Assembly (NCBI GenBank): GCA_037039925.1
Contig: JAXRKP010001705.1
Location: 17,501-81,500, forward strand
Direction: 5' to 3'
From: Doris montereyensis
Lineage: Eukaryota; Mollusca; Gastropoda; Nudibranchia; Dorididae
Length of the DNA: 64,000 nucleotides
In this document: positions 41,961-56,100 of the stretch, in pieces
How the letters are laid out: every line of letters begins with the position of its first letter
Position numbering within the stretch: the first letter of the stretch is position 1
Translations under genes and position numbers: made by a program
The notes under the pieces: generated by a model
The model's input: the letters and a program-made list of their open reading frames with translations, nothing else
Database searches by the model: none
What the model was told of the DNA's origin: nothing

Positions 41961-44900
41961 ATCGTGTAGCATGTATCGTGTATCGTGTATCGTGTAGCGT
42001 GTATCGTATCGTGTATCGTGTATCGTGTATCGTGTATCGTGTATCGTGTATCGTGTATCGTGTATCGTGTATCGTGTAGCATGTAACGTGTATCGTGTAT
42101 CGTGTAGCATGTAACGTGTATCGTGTAGCATGTAGCGTGTATCGTGTATCGTGTATCGTGTATCGTGTATCGTGTATCATGTAACGTGTATCGTGTATCG
42201 TATATCGTAATCGTGTATCATGTAACGTGTAACGTGTATCGTGTATCGTGTATCATGTAACGTATCGTGTATCGTGTATCGTGTATCGTGTATCGTGTAT
42301 CGTGTAGCATGTAACGTGTATCGTGTATCGTGTATCATGTATCGTGTATCGTGTAACGTGTATGTATCGTATCGTGTATCGTGTAGCATGTAACGTGTAA
42401 CGTGTATCGTGTATCGTGTAGCATGTAACGTGTATCGTGTATCGTGTAGCATGTAACGTGTATCGTGTATCGTGTAGCATGTAACGTGTATCGTGTATCG
42501 TGTAGCATGTATCGTGTATCGTGTCGTGTATCGTGTAGCATGTAACGTGTATCGTATCGTGTATCGTGTAGCATGTAACGTGTATCGTGTATCGTGTATC
42601 GTGTATCGTGTATCGTGTATCGTGTATCGTGTATCGTGTATCGTGTATCGTGTATCGTGTATCGTATCGTGTATCGTGTATCGTGTATCGTGTATCGTGT
42701 ATCGTGTATCGTATCGTGTATCGTGTATCGTGTATCGTGTATCGTGTATCGTGTATCGTGTATCGTGTATCGTGTATCGTATCGTCGTGTATCGTGTATC
42801 GTGTATCGTGTATCGTGTATCGTGTATCGTGTATCGTGTATCGTGTATCGTGTATCGTGTATCGTGTATCATGTATCGTGTATCGTGTATCGTGTATCGT
42901 GTATCGTGTATCGTGTAACGTGTATCGTGTATCGTGTATCGTGTATCGTGTATCGTGTATCGTGTATCGTGTATCGTGTATCGTGTAGCATGTGTATCGT
43001 GTATCGTGTATCGTGTAGCATGTAACGTGTATCGTGTATCGTGTAGCATGTAACGTGTATCGTATAGTGTAGCATGTAACGTGTATCGTGTATCGTGTAT
43101 CGTGTATCGTGTATCGTGTATCGTGTAACGTGTATCGTGTATCGTGTATCGTGTATCATGTATCGTGTAGCGTGTATCGTGTATCGTGTATCGTGTATCG
43201 TGTGTAGCATGTAACGTGTATCGTGTATCATGTAGCATGTAACGTATCGTGTAGCATGTAACGTATCGTGTATCGTGTAGCATGTAACGTGTATCGTGTA
43301 TCGTGTAGCATGTAACGTGTATCGTGTATCGTGTAGCATGTAACGTGTATCGTGTATCGTGTATCATGTAACATGTATCGTGTATCGTGTAGCATGTATC
43401 GTGTATCGTGTAGCGTGTATCGTGTATCGTGTATCGTGTATCATGTATCGTGTATCGTGTATCGTGTAACGTGTATCGTGTATCGTGTAGCATGTAACGT
43501 GTATCGTGTATCGTGTATCGTGTATCGTGTAGCATGTAACGTGTATCGTGTATCGTGTATCATGTAACGTGTATCGTGTATCGTGTAGCGTGTATCGTGT
43601 ATCGTGTATTGTATCGTCATGTATCGTGTATCATGTATCGTGTATCGTGTATCGTGTAACGTGTATCGTGTATCGTGTATCGTGTATCGTGTATCGTGTA
43701 GCATGTAACGTGTATCGTGTATCGTGTATCGTGTATCGTGTATCGTGTAGCATGTATCGTGTATCGTGTATCGTGTATCGTGTATCGTGTATCGTGTAGC
43801 GTATCGTGTATCGTCGTATCGTGTAGCGTGTATCGTGTATCGTGTATCGTGTATCGTGTATCGTGTATCGTGTATCGTGTATCGTAGCATCGTGTATCGT
43901 GTATCGTGTATCGTGTATCGTGTATCGTGTAGCATGTATCGTGTATCGTGTATCATGTATATCGTGTATCGTGTATCGTGTATCGTGTATCGTGTATCGT
44001 GTATCGTGTATCATGTATCGTGTATCGTGTAGCATGTATCGTGTATCGTGTATCGTGTATCGTAACGTGTATCGTGTAGCGTGTAGCGTGTATCGTGTAT
44101 CGTGTATCGTGTATCGTGTATCGTGTAGCATGTAACGTGTATCGTGTATCGTGTAGCATGTAACGTGTATCGTGTAGCATGTATCGTATCGTATCATGTA
44201 TCGTGTATCGTGTATCGTGTATCGTGTATCGTGTATCGTGTATCGTGTATCATGTATCGTGTATCGTGTATCGTGTAGCGTGTATCGTGTATCGTGTATC
44301 GCATGTAACGTGTATCGTGTATCGTGTAGCATGTAACGTGTATCGTGTATCGTGTAGCATGTAACATGTATCGTGTATCGTGTATCGTGTATCGTGTATC
44401 GTGTATCGTGTATCGTGTATCGTGTATCGTGTATCGTGTATCGTGTATCGTGTATCGTGTAACGTGTATCGTGTATCGTGTATCGTATATGTAACGTGTA
44501 TCGTGTATCGTATCGTGTATCGTGTATCGTGTATCGTGTATCGTGTATCGTGTATCGTGTAGCAGCATGTAACGTGTATCGTGTATCGTGTATCGTGTAT
44601 CGTGTATCGTGTAACGTATCGTGTATCGTGTATCATGTATCGTGTATCGTGTATCGTGTATCGTGTATCGTGTATCGTGTATCGTATAGCATGTATCGTG
44701 TATCGTGTATCGTGTATCGTGTAGCGTGTAACGTGTATCATGTATCGTGTATCGTGTATCGTGTATCGTGTATCGTGTATCGTGTATCGTGTATCGTGTA
44801 TCGTGTATCGTGTATCGTGTATCGTGTATCGTGTATGTATCGTGTATCGTGTATCGTGTAGCATGTATCGTGTATCGTGTATCGTGTATCATGTATCGTG

Positions 44901-47900
44901 TATCGTGTAGTGTAGCATGTAGTGTGTATCGTGTATCATGTAACGTGTAACGTGTATCGTGTAGCATGTATCGTGTATCGTGTAGTGTAGCATGTATCGT
45001 GTATCGTGTATCGTGTATCGTGTAGCATGTAACGTGTATCGTGTAGCATGTAACGTGTATCGTGTATCGTATCGTGTATCATGTAACGTGTATCGTGTAT
45101 CGTGTAGCATGTAACGTGTATCGTCTCGTGTAGCGCATGTATCGTGTATCGTGTATCGTGTATCGTATCGTGTATCCTGTAGCATGTAACGTGTATCGTG
45201 TATCGTGTAGCATGTAACGTGTATCGTGTATCGTGTAGCATGTAACGTGTATCGTATATCGTGTAGCATGTATCGTGTATCGTGTATCGTGTAACGTATC
45301 GTGTATCGTGTATCGTGTATCGTGTATCGTGTATCGTGTATCGTATCATATCGTGTATCGTGTATCGTGTATCGTGTATCGTGTATCATGTATCGTGTAT
45401 CGTGTATCGTGTATCGTGTATCGTGTATCGCATGTATCGTGTATCGTGTATCGTGTAGCGTGTAACGTGTATCGTGTAGCATGTGTATCGTGTATCGTGT
45501 ATCGTGTATCGTGTATCGTGTATCGTGTATCGTGTATCGTGTAGCATGTAACGTGTATCGTGTATCGTGTATCGTGTATCGTGTATCGTGTATCGTGTAT
45601 CGTGTATCGTGTATCATGTATCGTGTATCGTGTATCGTATCGTGTATCGTGTAGCGTGTATCGTGTATCGTGTATCGTGTAGCATGTAACGTGTATCGTG
45701 TATCGTGTAGCATGTAACGTGTATCGTGTAACGTGTAGTGTATCGTATCGTGTATCGTGTATCGTGTAGCATGTAACGTGTATCGTGTATCGTGTATCGT
45801 GTATCGTGTATCGTGTATCGTGTATCGTGTAACGTGTATCGTGTATCGTGTATCGTATCGTATCGTGTAACGTGTATCGTGTATCGTGTATCGTGTAGCA
45901 TGTATCGTGTATCGTGTAGCATGTATCGTGTATCGTGTATCGTGTATCGTGTATCGTGTATCGTATCGTATCGTGTATCGTGTATCGTGTATCGTGTATC
46001 ATGTATCGTTATCGTGTATCGTGTAGCATGTAACGTATCGTGTATCGTAGTATGTAACGTGTATCGTGTATCGTGTATCGTGTATCGTGTAACGTGTATG
46101 TATCGTGTATCGTGTATCGTGTATCGTGTATCGTGTATCGTGTATCATGTATCGTGTAACGTGTATCGTGTATCGTGTATCGTGTATCGTGTATCGTGTA
46201 TCGTGTATCGTGTATCGTGTATCGTGTATCGTGTATCGTGTATCGTGTATCGTGTATCGTGTATCGTGTATCGTGTAGCGTGTATCGTGTATCGTGTATC
46301 GTGTATCGTGTATCGTGTATCGTGTATCGTGTATCGTGTATCGTGTATCATGTATCGTGTATCGTGTATCGTGTAGCATGTAACGTGTATCGTGTATCGT
46401 GTAGCGTGTATCGTGTATCGTGTAGCATGTAACGTGTATCGTGTAGCATGTATCGTGTATCGTGTATCGTGTAACGTGTATCGTGTATCGTGTAACGTGT
46501 ATCGTGTATCATGTAGCGTGTATCGTGTATCGTGTATCGTGTATCGTGTATCGTGTATCGTGTATCGTGTATCGTGTATCGTATCGTGTAGCATGTAACG
46601 TGTATCGTGTATCGTGTATCGTGTATCGTGTATCGTAACGTATCGTGTATCGTGTAGCGTGTAACGCATGTATCGTGTATCGTGTATCGTGTATCGCATG
46701 TAACGTATCGTGTATCGTGTAGCATGTCGTGTATCGTGTATCGTGTATCATGTAACGTGTATCGTGTATCGTGTATCGTATCGTGTATCATGTAACGTGT
46801 GTATCGTGTGTCGTGTATCATGTATCGTGTATCGTGTAGCATGTAACGTGTATCGTGTATCGTGTATCGTGTATCGTGTATCGTGTATCGTGTATCGTGT
46901 AGCATGTAACGTGTATCGTGTATCGTGTATCGTGTATCGTGTATCGTGTATCGTGTATCGTGTAGCGTATCGTGTATCGTGTATCGTGTATCGTGTAGCA
47001 TGTATCGTGTATCGTGTATCGTGTATCGTGTATCGTGTATCGTGTATCGTGTATCGTGTATCGTGTATCGTGTATCGTGTATCGTGTATCGTATCGTATC
47101 GTAGCGTGTAACGTGTATCGTGTATCGTGTATCGTGTATCATGTATCGTGTATCGTGTAGCATGTAACGTGTAACGTGTATCGTGTATCGTGTAGCATGT
47201 AACGTGTATCGTGTATCGTGTATCATGTATCGTGTAGCATCGTGTATCGTGTATCTCGTGTAGCATGTAACGTGTATCGTGTATCGTGTATCGTGTATCG
47301 TGTATCGTGTATCGTGTATCGTGTATCGTGTATCGTGTATCGTGTATCGTGTATCGTGTATCGTGTATCGTGTATCGTGTAGCGTGTATCGTGTATCGTG
47401 TATCGTGTATCGTGTATCGTGTATCGCAGCGTGTAGTGTGTATCGTGTATCGTGTATCGTGTATCGTGTATCGTGTATCGTGTAACGTGTATCGTGTATC
47501 GTGTATCGTGTAGCATGTAACGTATCGTGTATCGTGTATCGTGTATCGTGTATCATGTATCGTGTATGTAACGTGTATCGTGTATCGTGTATCGTGTATC
47601 GTGTATCGTGTATCGTGTATCGTGTATCGTGTATCGTGTAGCGTGTATCGTGTATCGTGTATCGTGTATCATGTAACGTGTATCGTGTATCGTGTAGCAT
47701 GTAACGTGTATCGTGTATCGTGTAACGTGTATCGTGTATCGTGTAGCATGTAACGTGTATCGTGTATCGTGTATCGTGTAATGTAACGTCGTATCGTGTA
47801 GCATGTAACGTGTATCGTGTATCGTGTATCGTGTAATGTAACGTATCGTGTATCGTGTATCGTGTATCGTGTATCGTGTATCGTGTATCGTGTATCATGT

Positions 47901-50900
47901 ATCGTGTATCGTGTATCGTGTATCGTGTATCGTGTATCGTGTATCGTGTATCATGTAACGTGTATCGTGTATCGTGTATCGTGTAGCATGTAACGTGTAT
48001 CGTGTATCATGTATCGTGTAGCGTGTAACGTGTATCGTGTATCGTGTATCGTGTATCGTATCGTGTATCGTGTAGCGTGTATCGTGTATCGTGTAGCATG
48101 TAACGTGTATCGTGTATCGTGTAGCATGTATCGTGTATCGTGTATCGTGTAGCATGTAACGTGTATCGTGTATCGTGTAGCGTGTAACGTGTATCGTATC
48201 GTGTATCGTGTATCGTGTATCGTGTATCGTGTATCGTGTATCGTGTAACGTGTATCGTGTATCGTGTATCGTGTAACGTGTAGCATGTATCGTGTATCGT
48301 GTATCGTGTATCGTGTATCGTGTATCGTGTATCGTGTAGCATGTAACGTGTATCGTGTATCGTGTAGCATGTATCGTGTATCGTGTATCGTGTATCGTGT
48401 ATCGTGTATTTATCGTATCGTGTATCGTGTATCGTGTATCGTGTAGCGTGTAACGTGTATCGTGTATCGTGTATCATGTATCGTGTATCGTGTATCGTGT
48501 ATCGTGTATCGTGTATCGTGTATGTAACGTGTATCGTGTATCGTGTATCGTGTGTAACGTATCGTGTATCGTGTAGCATGTATCGTGTATCGTGTATCGT
48601 GTAGCATGTATCGTGTATCGTGTATCGTGTATCGTGTATCGTATCGTGTATCGTGTATCGTGTATCGTGTATCGTGTATCGTGTATCGTGTAGCATGTAA
48701 CGTGTATCGTGTATCGTGTATCATGTATCGTGTATCGTGTATCGTGTATCGTGTATCGTATCGTATCGTGTATCGTGTATCGTGTATCGTGTATCGTGTA
48801 TCGTGTATCGTGTATCGTGTATCGTGTATCGTGTATCGTGTATCGTATCGTATCGTGTAGCATGTATCGTGTATCGTGTATCGTGTATCGTGTAGCATGT
48901 ATCGTGTATCGTGTATCGTGTATCGTGTATCGTGTATCGTGTATCGTGTATCGTGTATCGTGTATCGTGTATCGTGTATCATGTAACGTGTATCGTGTAT
49001 CGTGTATCATGTAACGTGTATGTATCGTGTATCGTGTATCATGTATCGTGTATCGTGTATCGTGTATCATGTATCGTGTATCGTGTATCGTGTATCGTGT
49101 ATCATGTAGCGTGTATCGTGTATCGTGTATCGTGTATCGTGTATCATGTATCGTGTATCGTGTATCGTGTATCGTGTAGCATGTAACGTGTATCGTGTAT
49201 CGTGTATCGTGTATCGTGTATCGTGTAGCATGTAACGTGTATCGTGTATCGTGTATCGTGTATCGTGTAGCATGTAACGTGTATCGTGTAGCGTGTATCG
49301 TGTATCGTGTAACGTGTATCGTGTATCGTGTATCGTGTAGCATGTAACGTGTATCGTGTATCGTGTATCGTGTATCGTGTATCGTGTATCGTGTATCGTG
49401 TAGCATGTAACGTGTATCGTGTATCGTGTAGCATGTATCGTGTATCGTGTATCGTGTATCGTGTATCGTGTATCGTGTATCGTGTATCGTGTATCGTGTA
49501 GCATGTATCGTGTATGTATCGTGTAACGTGTATCGTGTATCGTGTATCGTGTATCGTGTATCGTGTATCGTGTATCGTGTATCGTGTAACGTGTATCGTG
49601 TATCGTGTAACGTGTGTATCGTGTATCGTGTATCATGTAACGTATCGTGTATCGTGTATGTAACGTGTATCGTGTATCGTGTAGCATGTATCGTGTATCG
49701 TATCGTGTATCGTGTAGCATGTAACGTGTATCGTGTATCGTGTATCGTGTATCGTGTATCGTGTATCGTGTATCGTGTATCGTGTATCGTGTATCGTGTA
49801 TCATGTAACGTGTATCGTATCGTGTATCATGTATCGTGTATCGTATCGTGTATCGTGTATCGTGTAGTGTATCGTGTATCGTATCGTATCGTGTATCGTG
49901 TATCGTGTAGCATGTAACGTGTATCGTGTATCGTGTAGCATGTATCGTGTATCGTGTATCGTGTATCGTGTATCGTGTATCGTGTATCGTGTATCGTGTA
50001 TCGTGTATCGTGTATCGTGTATCGTGTATCGTGTATCGTGTATCGTGTATCGTGTATCGTGTATCGTGTATCGTAACGTGTATCGTGTATCGTGTATCGT
50101 GTAGCGTGTATCGTGTATCGTGTATCGTGTATCGTGTATCGTGTATCGTGTATCGTGTATCGTGTATCGTATCGTGTATCGTGTATCGTGTATCGTGTAT
50201 CGTGTATCGTGTATCGTATCGTGTAGCATGTATCGTGTATCGTGTATCGTGTATCGTGTAACGTGTATCGTGTATCGTGTAGCATGTATCGTGTATCGTA
50301 TCGTGTATCGTGTATCGTGTATCGTGTATCGTGTATCGTGTATCGTGTAGCATCGTGTATCGTGTATCGTGTATCGTGTATCGTGTATCGTGTAGCATGT
50401 ATCGTGTATCGTGTATCGTGTAGCATGTAACGTGTATCGTGTATCGTGTATCGTGTATCGTGTATCGTGTATCGTGTATCGTGTAACGTGTATCGTGTAT
50501 CGTGTATCGTGTATCGTAGCATGTATCGTGTATCGTGTATCGTGTATCGTGTATCATGTAACGTGTAACGTGTATCGTGTATCGTGTAGCATGTAACGTG
50601 TATCGTGTATCGTGTAGCATGTATCGTGTATCGTGTATCGTATCGTAGCATGTAACGTGTATCGTGTATCGTGTAGCATGTATCGTCGTGTATCGTGTAG
50701 CATGTATCGTATCGTGTATCGTGTATCGTGTATCGTGTATCGTGTATCGTATCGTATCGTGTATCGTGTATCGTGTAGCATGTAACGTGTATCGTGTATC
50801 GTGTATCGTGTAGCATGTATCGTGTATCGTGTATCGTGTATCGTGTATCGTGTATCGTATCGTGTATCGTGTATCGTGTATCGTGTATCGTGTATCGTGT

Positions 50901-53900
50901 ATCGTGTATCGTGTATCGTGTATCGTGTATCGTGTATCGTGTATCGTGTATCGTGTAGCGTGTAACGTGTATCGTGTATCGTGTATCGTGTATCGTGTAT
51001 CGTGTATCGTGTATCGTGTATCGTGTATCGTGTATCGTGTATCGTGTATCGTGTATCGTGTATCGTGTATCGTGTATCGTGTATCGTGTATCGTGTATCG
51101 TGTATCGTGTATCGTGTATCGTGTATCGTGTATCGTGTATCGTGTAGCGTGTATCGTGTATCGTGTATCGTGTAGCGTGTATCGTGTATCGTGTATCGTG
51201 TATCGTGTAACGTGTATCGTGTAGCGTGTAACGTGTATCGTGTATCGTGTATCGTGTATCGTGTATCGTGTAGCGTGTATCGTGTATCGTGTATCGTGTA
51301 TCGTGTAGCGTGTATCGTGTATCGTGTAGCATGTAACGTGTATCGTGTATCGTGTATCGTGTAGCGTGTATCGTGTATCGTGTATCGTGTATCATGTATC
51401 GTGTATCGTGTATCGTGTATCGTGTATCGTGTATCGTGTATCGTGTATCGTGTATCGTGTATCGTGTATCGTGTATCATGTATCGTGTATCGTGTATCGT
51501 GTAGCATGTATCGTGTATCGTGTATCGTGTATCATGTAACGTGTATCGTGTATCGTGTATCGTGTATCGTGTATCGTGTATCGTGTATCGTGTATCGTGT
51601 ATCGTGTATCGTGTATCGTGTATCGTGTATCGTGTAGCATGTATCGTGTATCGTGTATCGTGTATCGTGTATCGTGTATCGTGTATCGTGTATCGTGTAT
51701 CGTGTATCGTGTAGCATGTAACGTGTATCGTGTATCGTGTATCGTGTATCGTGTAGCGTGTATCGTGTATCGTGTATCGTGTATCGTGTATCGTGTATCG
51801 TGTATCGTGTATCGTGTATCGTGTATCGTGTATCGTGTATCGTGTATCGTGTATCGTGTATCGTGTAGTATGTATCGTGTATCGTGTATCGTGTATCGTG
51901 TATCGTGTATCGTGTAGCATGTGTATCGTGTATCGTGTATCGTGTATCGTGTATCGTGTAACGTGTATCGTGTATCGTGTATCGTGTATCGTGTATCGTG
52001 TATCGTGTATCGTGTATCGTGTATCGTGTATCGTGTATCATGTATCGTGTATCGTGTATCGTGTAGCGTGTATCGTGTATCGTGTATCGTGTATCGTGTA
52101 GCATGTAACGTGTATCGTGTATCGTGTATCGTGTATCATGTAACGTGTATCGTGTATCGTGTATCGTGTATCGTGTATCGTGTATCGTATATCGTGTATC
52201 GTGTATCGTGTATCGTGTATCGTGTATCGTATCGTGTATCGTGTATCGTGTATCGTGTATCGTGTATCGTGTATCGTGTATCGTGTATCGTGTATCGTGT
52301 ATCGTGTATCGTGTATCGTGTATCGTGTATCGTGTATCGTGTATCGTGTATCGTGTATCGTGTATCGTGTATCGTGTATCATGTATCGTGTATCGTGTAT
52401 CGTGTATCGTGTATCGTGTATCGTGTATCGTGTATCGTGTATCGTGTATCGTGTATCGTGTATCGTGTATCGTGTATCGTGTATCGTGTATCGTGTATCG
52501 TGTATCGTGTATCGTGTATCGTGTATCGTGTATCATGTATCGTGTATCGTGTATCGTGTATCGTGTATCGTGTATCGTGTATCGTGTAACGTGTAACGTG
52601 TATCGTGTATCGTGTAGCATGTAACGTGTATCGTGTATCGTGTAGCATGTAACGTGTATCGTGTATCGTGTATCATGTAGCATGTAACGTGTATCGTGTA
52701 GCATGTAACGTGTATCGTGTATCGTGTAGCATGTAATCGTGTATCGTGTATCGTGTAGCATGTAACGTGTATCGTGTATCGTGTATCGTGTATCGTGTAT
52801 CGTGTATCGTGTATCGTGTATCGTGTATCGTGTATCGTGTATCGTGTATCGTGTATCGTGTATCGTGTATCGTGTAGCACGTAACGTGTATCGTATCGTA
52901 TCGTGTATCGTGTATCGTGTATCGTGTATCGTGTATCGTGTATCGTGTATCGTATCGTGTATCGTGTATCGTGTATCGTGTATCGTGTATCGTGTATCGT
53001 GTATCGTGTATCGTGTATCATGTATCGTGTATCGTATCGTATCGTGTATCGTGTATCGTGTATCGTGTATCGTGTATCGTGTATCGTGTATCGTGTATCG
53101 TGTCATCGTGTATCGTGTATCGTGTATCGTGTATCGTGTATCGTGTATCGTGTATCGTGTATCGTGTATCGTGTATCGTGTATCGTGTATCGTGTATCGT
53201 GTATCGTGTATCGTGTATCGTGTATCGTGTATCGTGTATCGTGTATCGTGTATCGTGTATCGTGTATCGTGTATCGTGTATCGTGTATCGTGTATCGTGT
53301 ATCGTGTATCGTGTATCGTGTAGCATGTAACGTGTATCGTGTATCGTGTATCGTGTAGCATGTATCGTGTATCGTGTATCGTGTATCGTGTATCGTGTAG
53401 CATGTATCGTGTATCGTGTATCGTGTATCGTGTAGCATGTATCGTGTATCGTGTATCGTGTATCGTGTATCGTGTATCGTGTATCGTGTATCGTGTATCG
53501 TGTATCGTGTAACGTGTATCGTGTATCGTGTATCGTGTAGCATGTAACGTGTATCGTGTATCGTGTAGCATGTATCGTGTATCGTGTATCGTATCGTGTA
53601 TCGTGTATCGTGTATCGTGTATCGTGTAGCATGTAACGTGTATCGTGTATCGTGTAGCATGTATCGTGTATCGTGTATCGTGTATCGTGTATCGTGTATC
53701 GTGTATCGTGTAGCATGTAACGTGTATCGTGTAGCATGTAACGTGTATCGTGTATCGTGTATCGTGTATCGTGTATCGTGTATCGTGTATCGTGTATCGT
53801 GTATCGTGTATCGTGTAACGTGTATCGTGTATCGTGTATCGTGTATCGTGTATCGTGTATCGTGTATCGTGTATCGTGTAGCATGTATCGTGTATCGTGT

Positions 53901-56066
53901 ATCGTGTATCGTGTATCGTGTATCGTGTATCGTGTATCGTGTATCGTGTATCGTGTATCGTGTATCGTGTATCGTGTATCGTGTAGCATGTAACGTGTAT
54001 CGTGTATCGTGTATCGCATGTATCGTGTATCGTGTATCGTGTAGCATGTATCGTGTATCGTGTATCGTGTATCGTGTATCGTGTATCGTGTATCGTGTAT
54101 CGTGTATCGTGTATCGTGTAGCATGTATCGTGTATCGTATCGTGTATCGTGTATCGTGTATCGTGTATCGTGTATCGTGTATCGTGTATCGTGTATCGTG
54201 TATCATGTATCGTGTATCGTGTATCGTGTATCGTGTATCGTGTATCGTGTAGCATGTATCGTGTATCGTGTATCGTGTAGCATGTATCGTGTATCGTGTA
54301 TCATGTATCGTGTATCGTGTATCATGTATCGTGTATCGTGTATCGTGTATCGTGTATCGTGTATCGTGTATCGTGTAGCATGTATCGTGTATCGTGTATC
54401 GTGTATCGTGTATCGTGTATCGTGTATCGTGTATCGTGTATCGTGTATCGTGTATCGTGTATCGTGTATCGTGTATCGTGTATCGTGTATCGTGTATCGT
54501 GTATCGTGTATCGTGTATCGTGTATCGTGTATCGTGTATCGTGTATCGTGTATCGTGTATCGTGTATCGTGTATCGTGTATCGTGTATCGTGTATCGTGT
54601 AGCATGTATCGTGTATCGTATCGTGTAGCATGTAACGTGTATCGTGTATCGTGTATCGTGTATCGTGTATCGTGTATCGTGTATCGTGTATCGTGTATCG
54701 TGTATCGTGTAGCATGTAACGTGTATCGTGTATCGTGTATCATGTATCGTGTATCGTGTATCGTGTATCGTGTATCGTGTATCGTGTATCGTGTAACGTG
54801 TATCGTGTATCGTGTATCGTGTATCGTGTATCGTGTATCGTGTATCGTGTATCGTGTATCGTGTATCGTGTATCGTGTATCGTGTATCGTGTATCGTGTA
54901 TCGTGTATCGTGTATCGTGTATCGTGTAGCATGTATCGTGTATCGTGTATCGTGTATCGTGTATCGTGTATCGTGTATCGTGTATCGTGTATCGTGTATC
55001 GTGTATCGTGTATCGTGTATCGTGTATCGTGTATCGTGTATCGTGTATCGTGTATCGTGTATCGTGTATCGTGTATCGTGTATCGTGTATCGTGTATCGT
55101 GTATCGTGTATCGTGTATCGTGTATCGTGTATCGTGTATCGTGTATCGTGTATCGTGTATCGTGTATCGTGTATCGTGTATCGTGTATCGTGTATCGTGT
55201 ATCGTGTATGGTGTATCGTGTATCGTGTATCGTGTATCGTGTATCGTGTATCATGTAACGTGTATCGTAACGTATCGTGTATCGTGTAACGTGTAACGTG
55301 TATCGTGTGTAGCATGTAACGTGTAGCGTGTAACGTGTAGCGTGTATCGTGTATCGTGTATCGTGTATCGTGTATCGTGTAGCATGGAACGTGTAGCATG
55401 TAGCGTGTAGCGTGTAGCATGTAACGTGTAGCGTGTAAGGTGTATCGTGTATCGTGTAGCATGTAACGTGTATCGTGTATCGTGTATCGTGTATCGTGTA
55501 GCATGTAACGTGTATCGTGTATCGTGTATCATGTAGCATGTATCGTGTATCGTGTATCATGTAACGTGTATCGTGTATCGTGTATCGTGTATCGTGTAGC
55601 GTGTATCGTGTATCGTGTATGTATCGTGTATCGTGTATCGTGTATCGTGTATCGTGTATCGTGTATCGTGTATCGTGTATCGTGTATCGTGTATCGTGTA
55701 TCGTGTATCGTGTGTAACGTGTATCGTGTATCGTGTATCGTGTATCGTGTATCGTGTAGTGTATGTAACGTGTATCGTGTATCGTGTATAGTGGTAGAGT
55801 GTAACGTGTATCGTGTATCGTGTATCGTGTATCGTGTAGCATGTAACGTGTATCATGTATCGTGTAGCATGTAACGTTTATCGTGTATCGTGTATCGTGT
55901 ATATGTAACGTGTATCGTGTATCGTGTATCGTGTAGCATGTATTCGTGTATCGTGTATCGTGTATCGTGTATCGTGTAAAATGTAACGTGTATCGTGTAT
56001 CGTGTAGCATTTTAACGTGTATCGTGTATCGTATCATGTAACGTGTATCGTGTATCGTGTAGCATT
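41961..56066. repeat. Heptamer satellite, TATCGTG block with TAGCATG/TAACGTG variants
   Basis: This is the most homogeneous part of the array: perfect TATCGTG runs of up to several hundred bases (for example around 52240-52590 and 54960-55200) interrupted by the variant pair TAGCATG-TAACGTG at irregular intervals of a few monomers. Short indels (TATCGTATCG, GTCGTGTA) are frequent and could be real or residual sequencing errors. Near the right end (55310-55440) TAGCGTG/TAACGTG words accumulate. TGTTTTG variants are absent, which separates this block from the one before. Confidence 0.93.
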
Positions 56067-56100
56067 TACATCATTTGTCCTATCGTGTATCGTAAAAAGG
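56067..56100. other. Interleaved junction, heptamer satellite to 197-bp satellite
   Basis: TACATCATTTGTCCTAT at 56067-56083 already belongs to the 197-bp unit. It is followed by 10 bp of heptamer satellite (CGTGTATCGT, 56084-56093) and then AAAAAGGTCTAAAG of the 197-bp unit. In an intact unit this gap holds about 21 bp of ATTTAAAATTTCCCACT-type sequence. Confidence 0.75.
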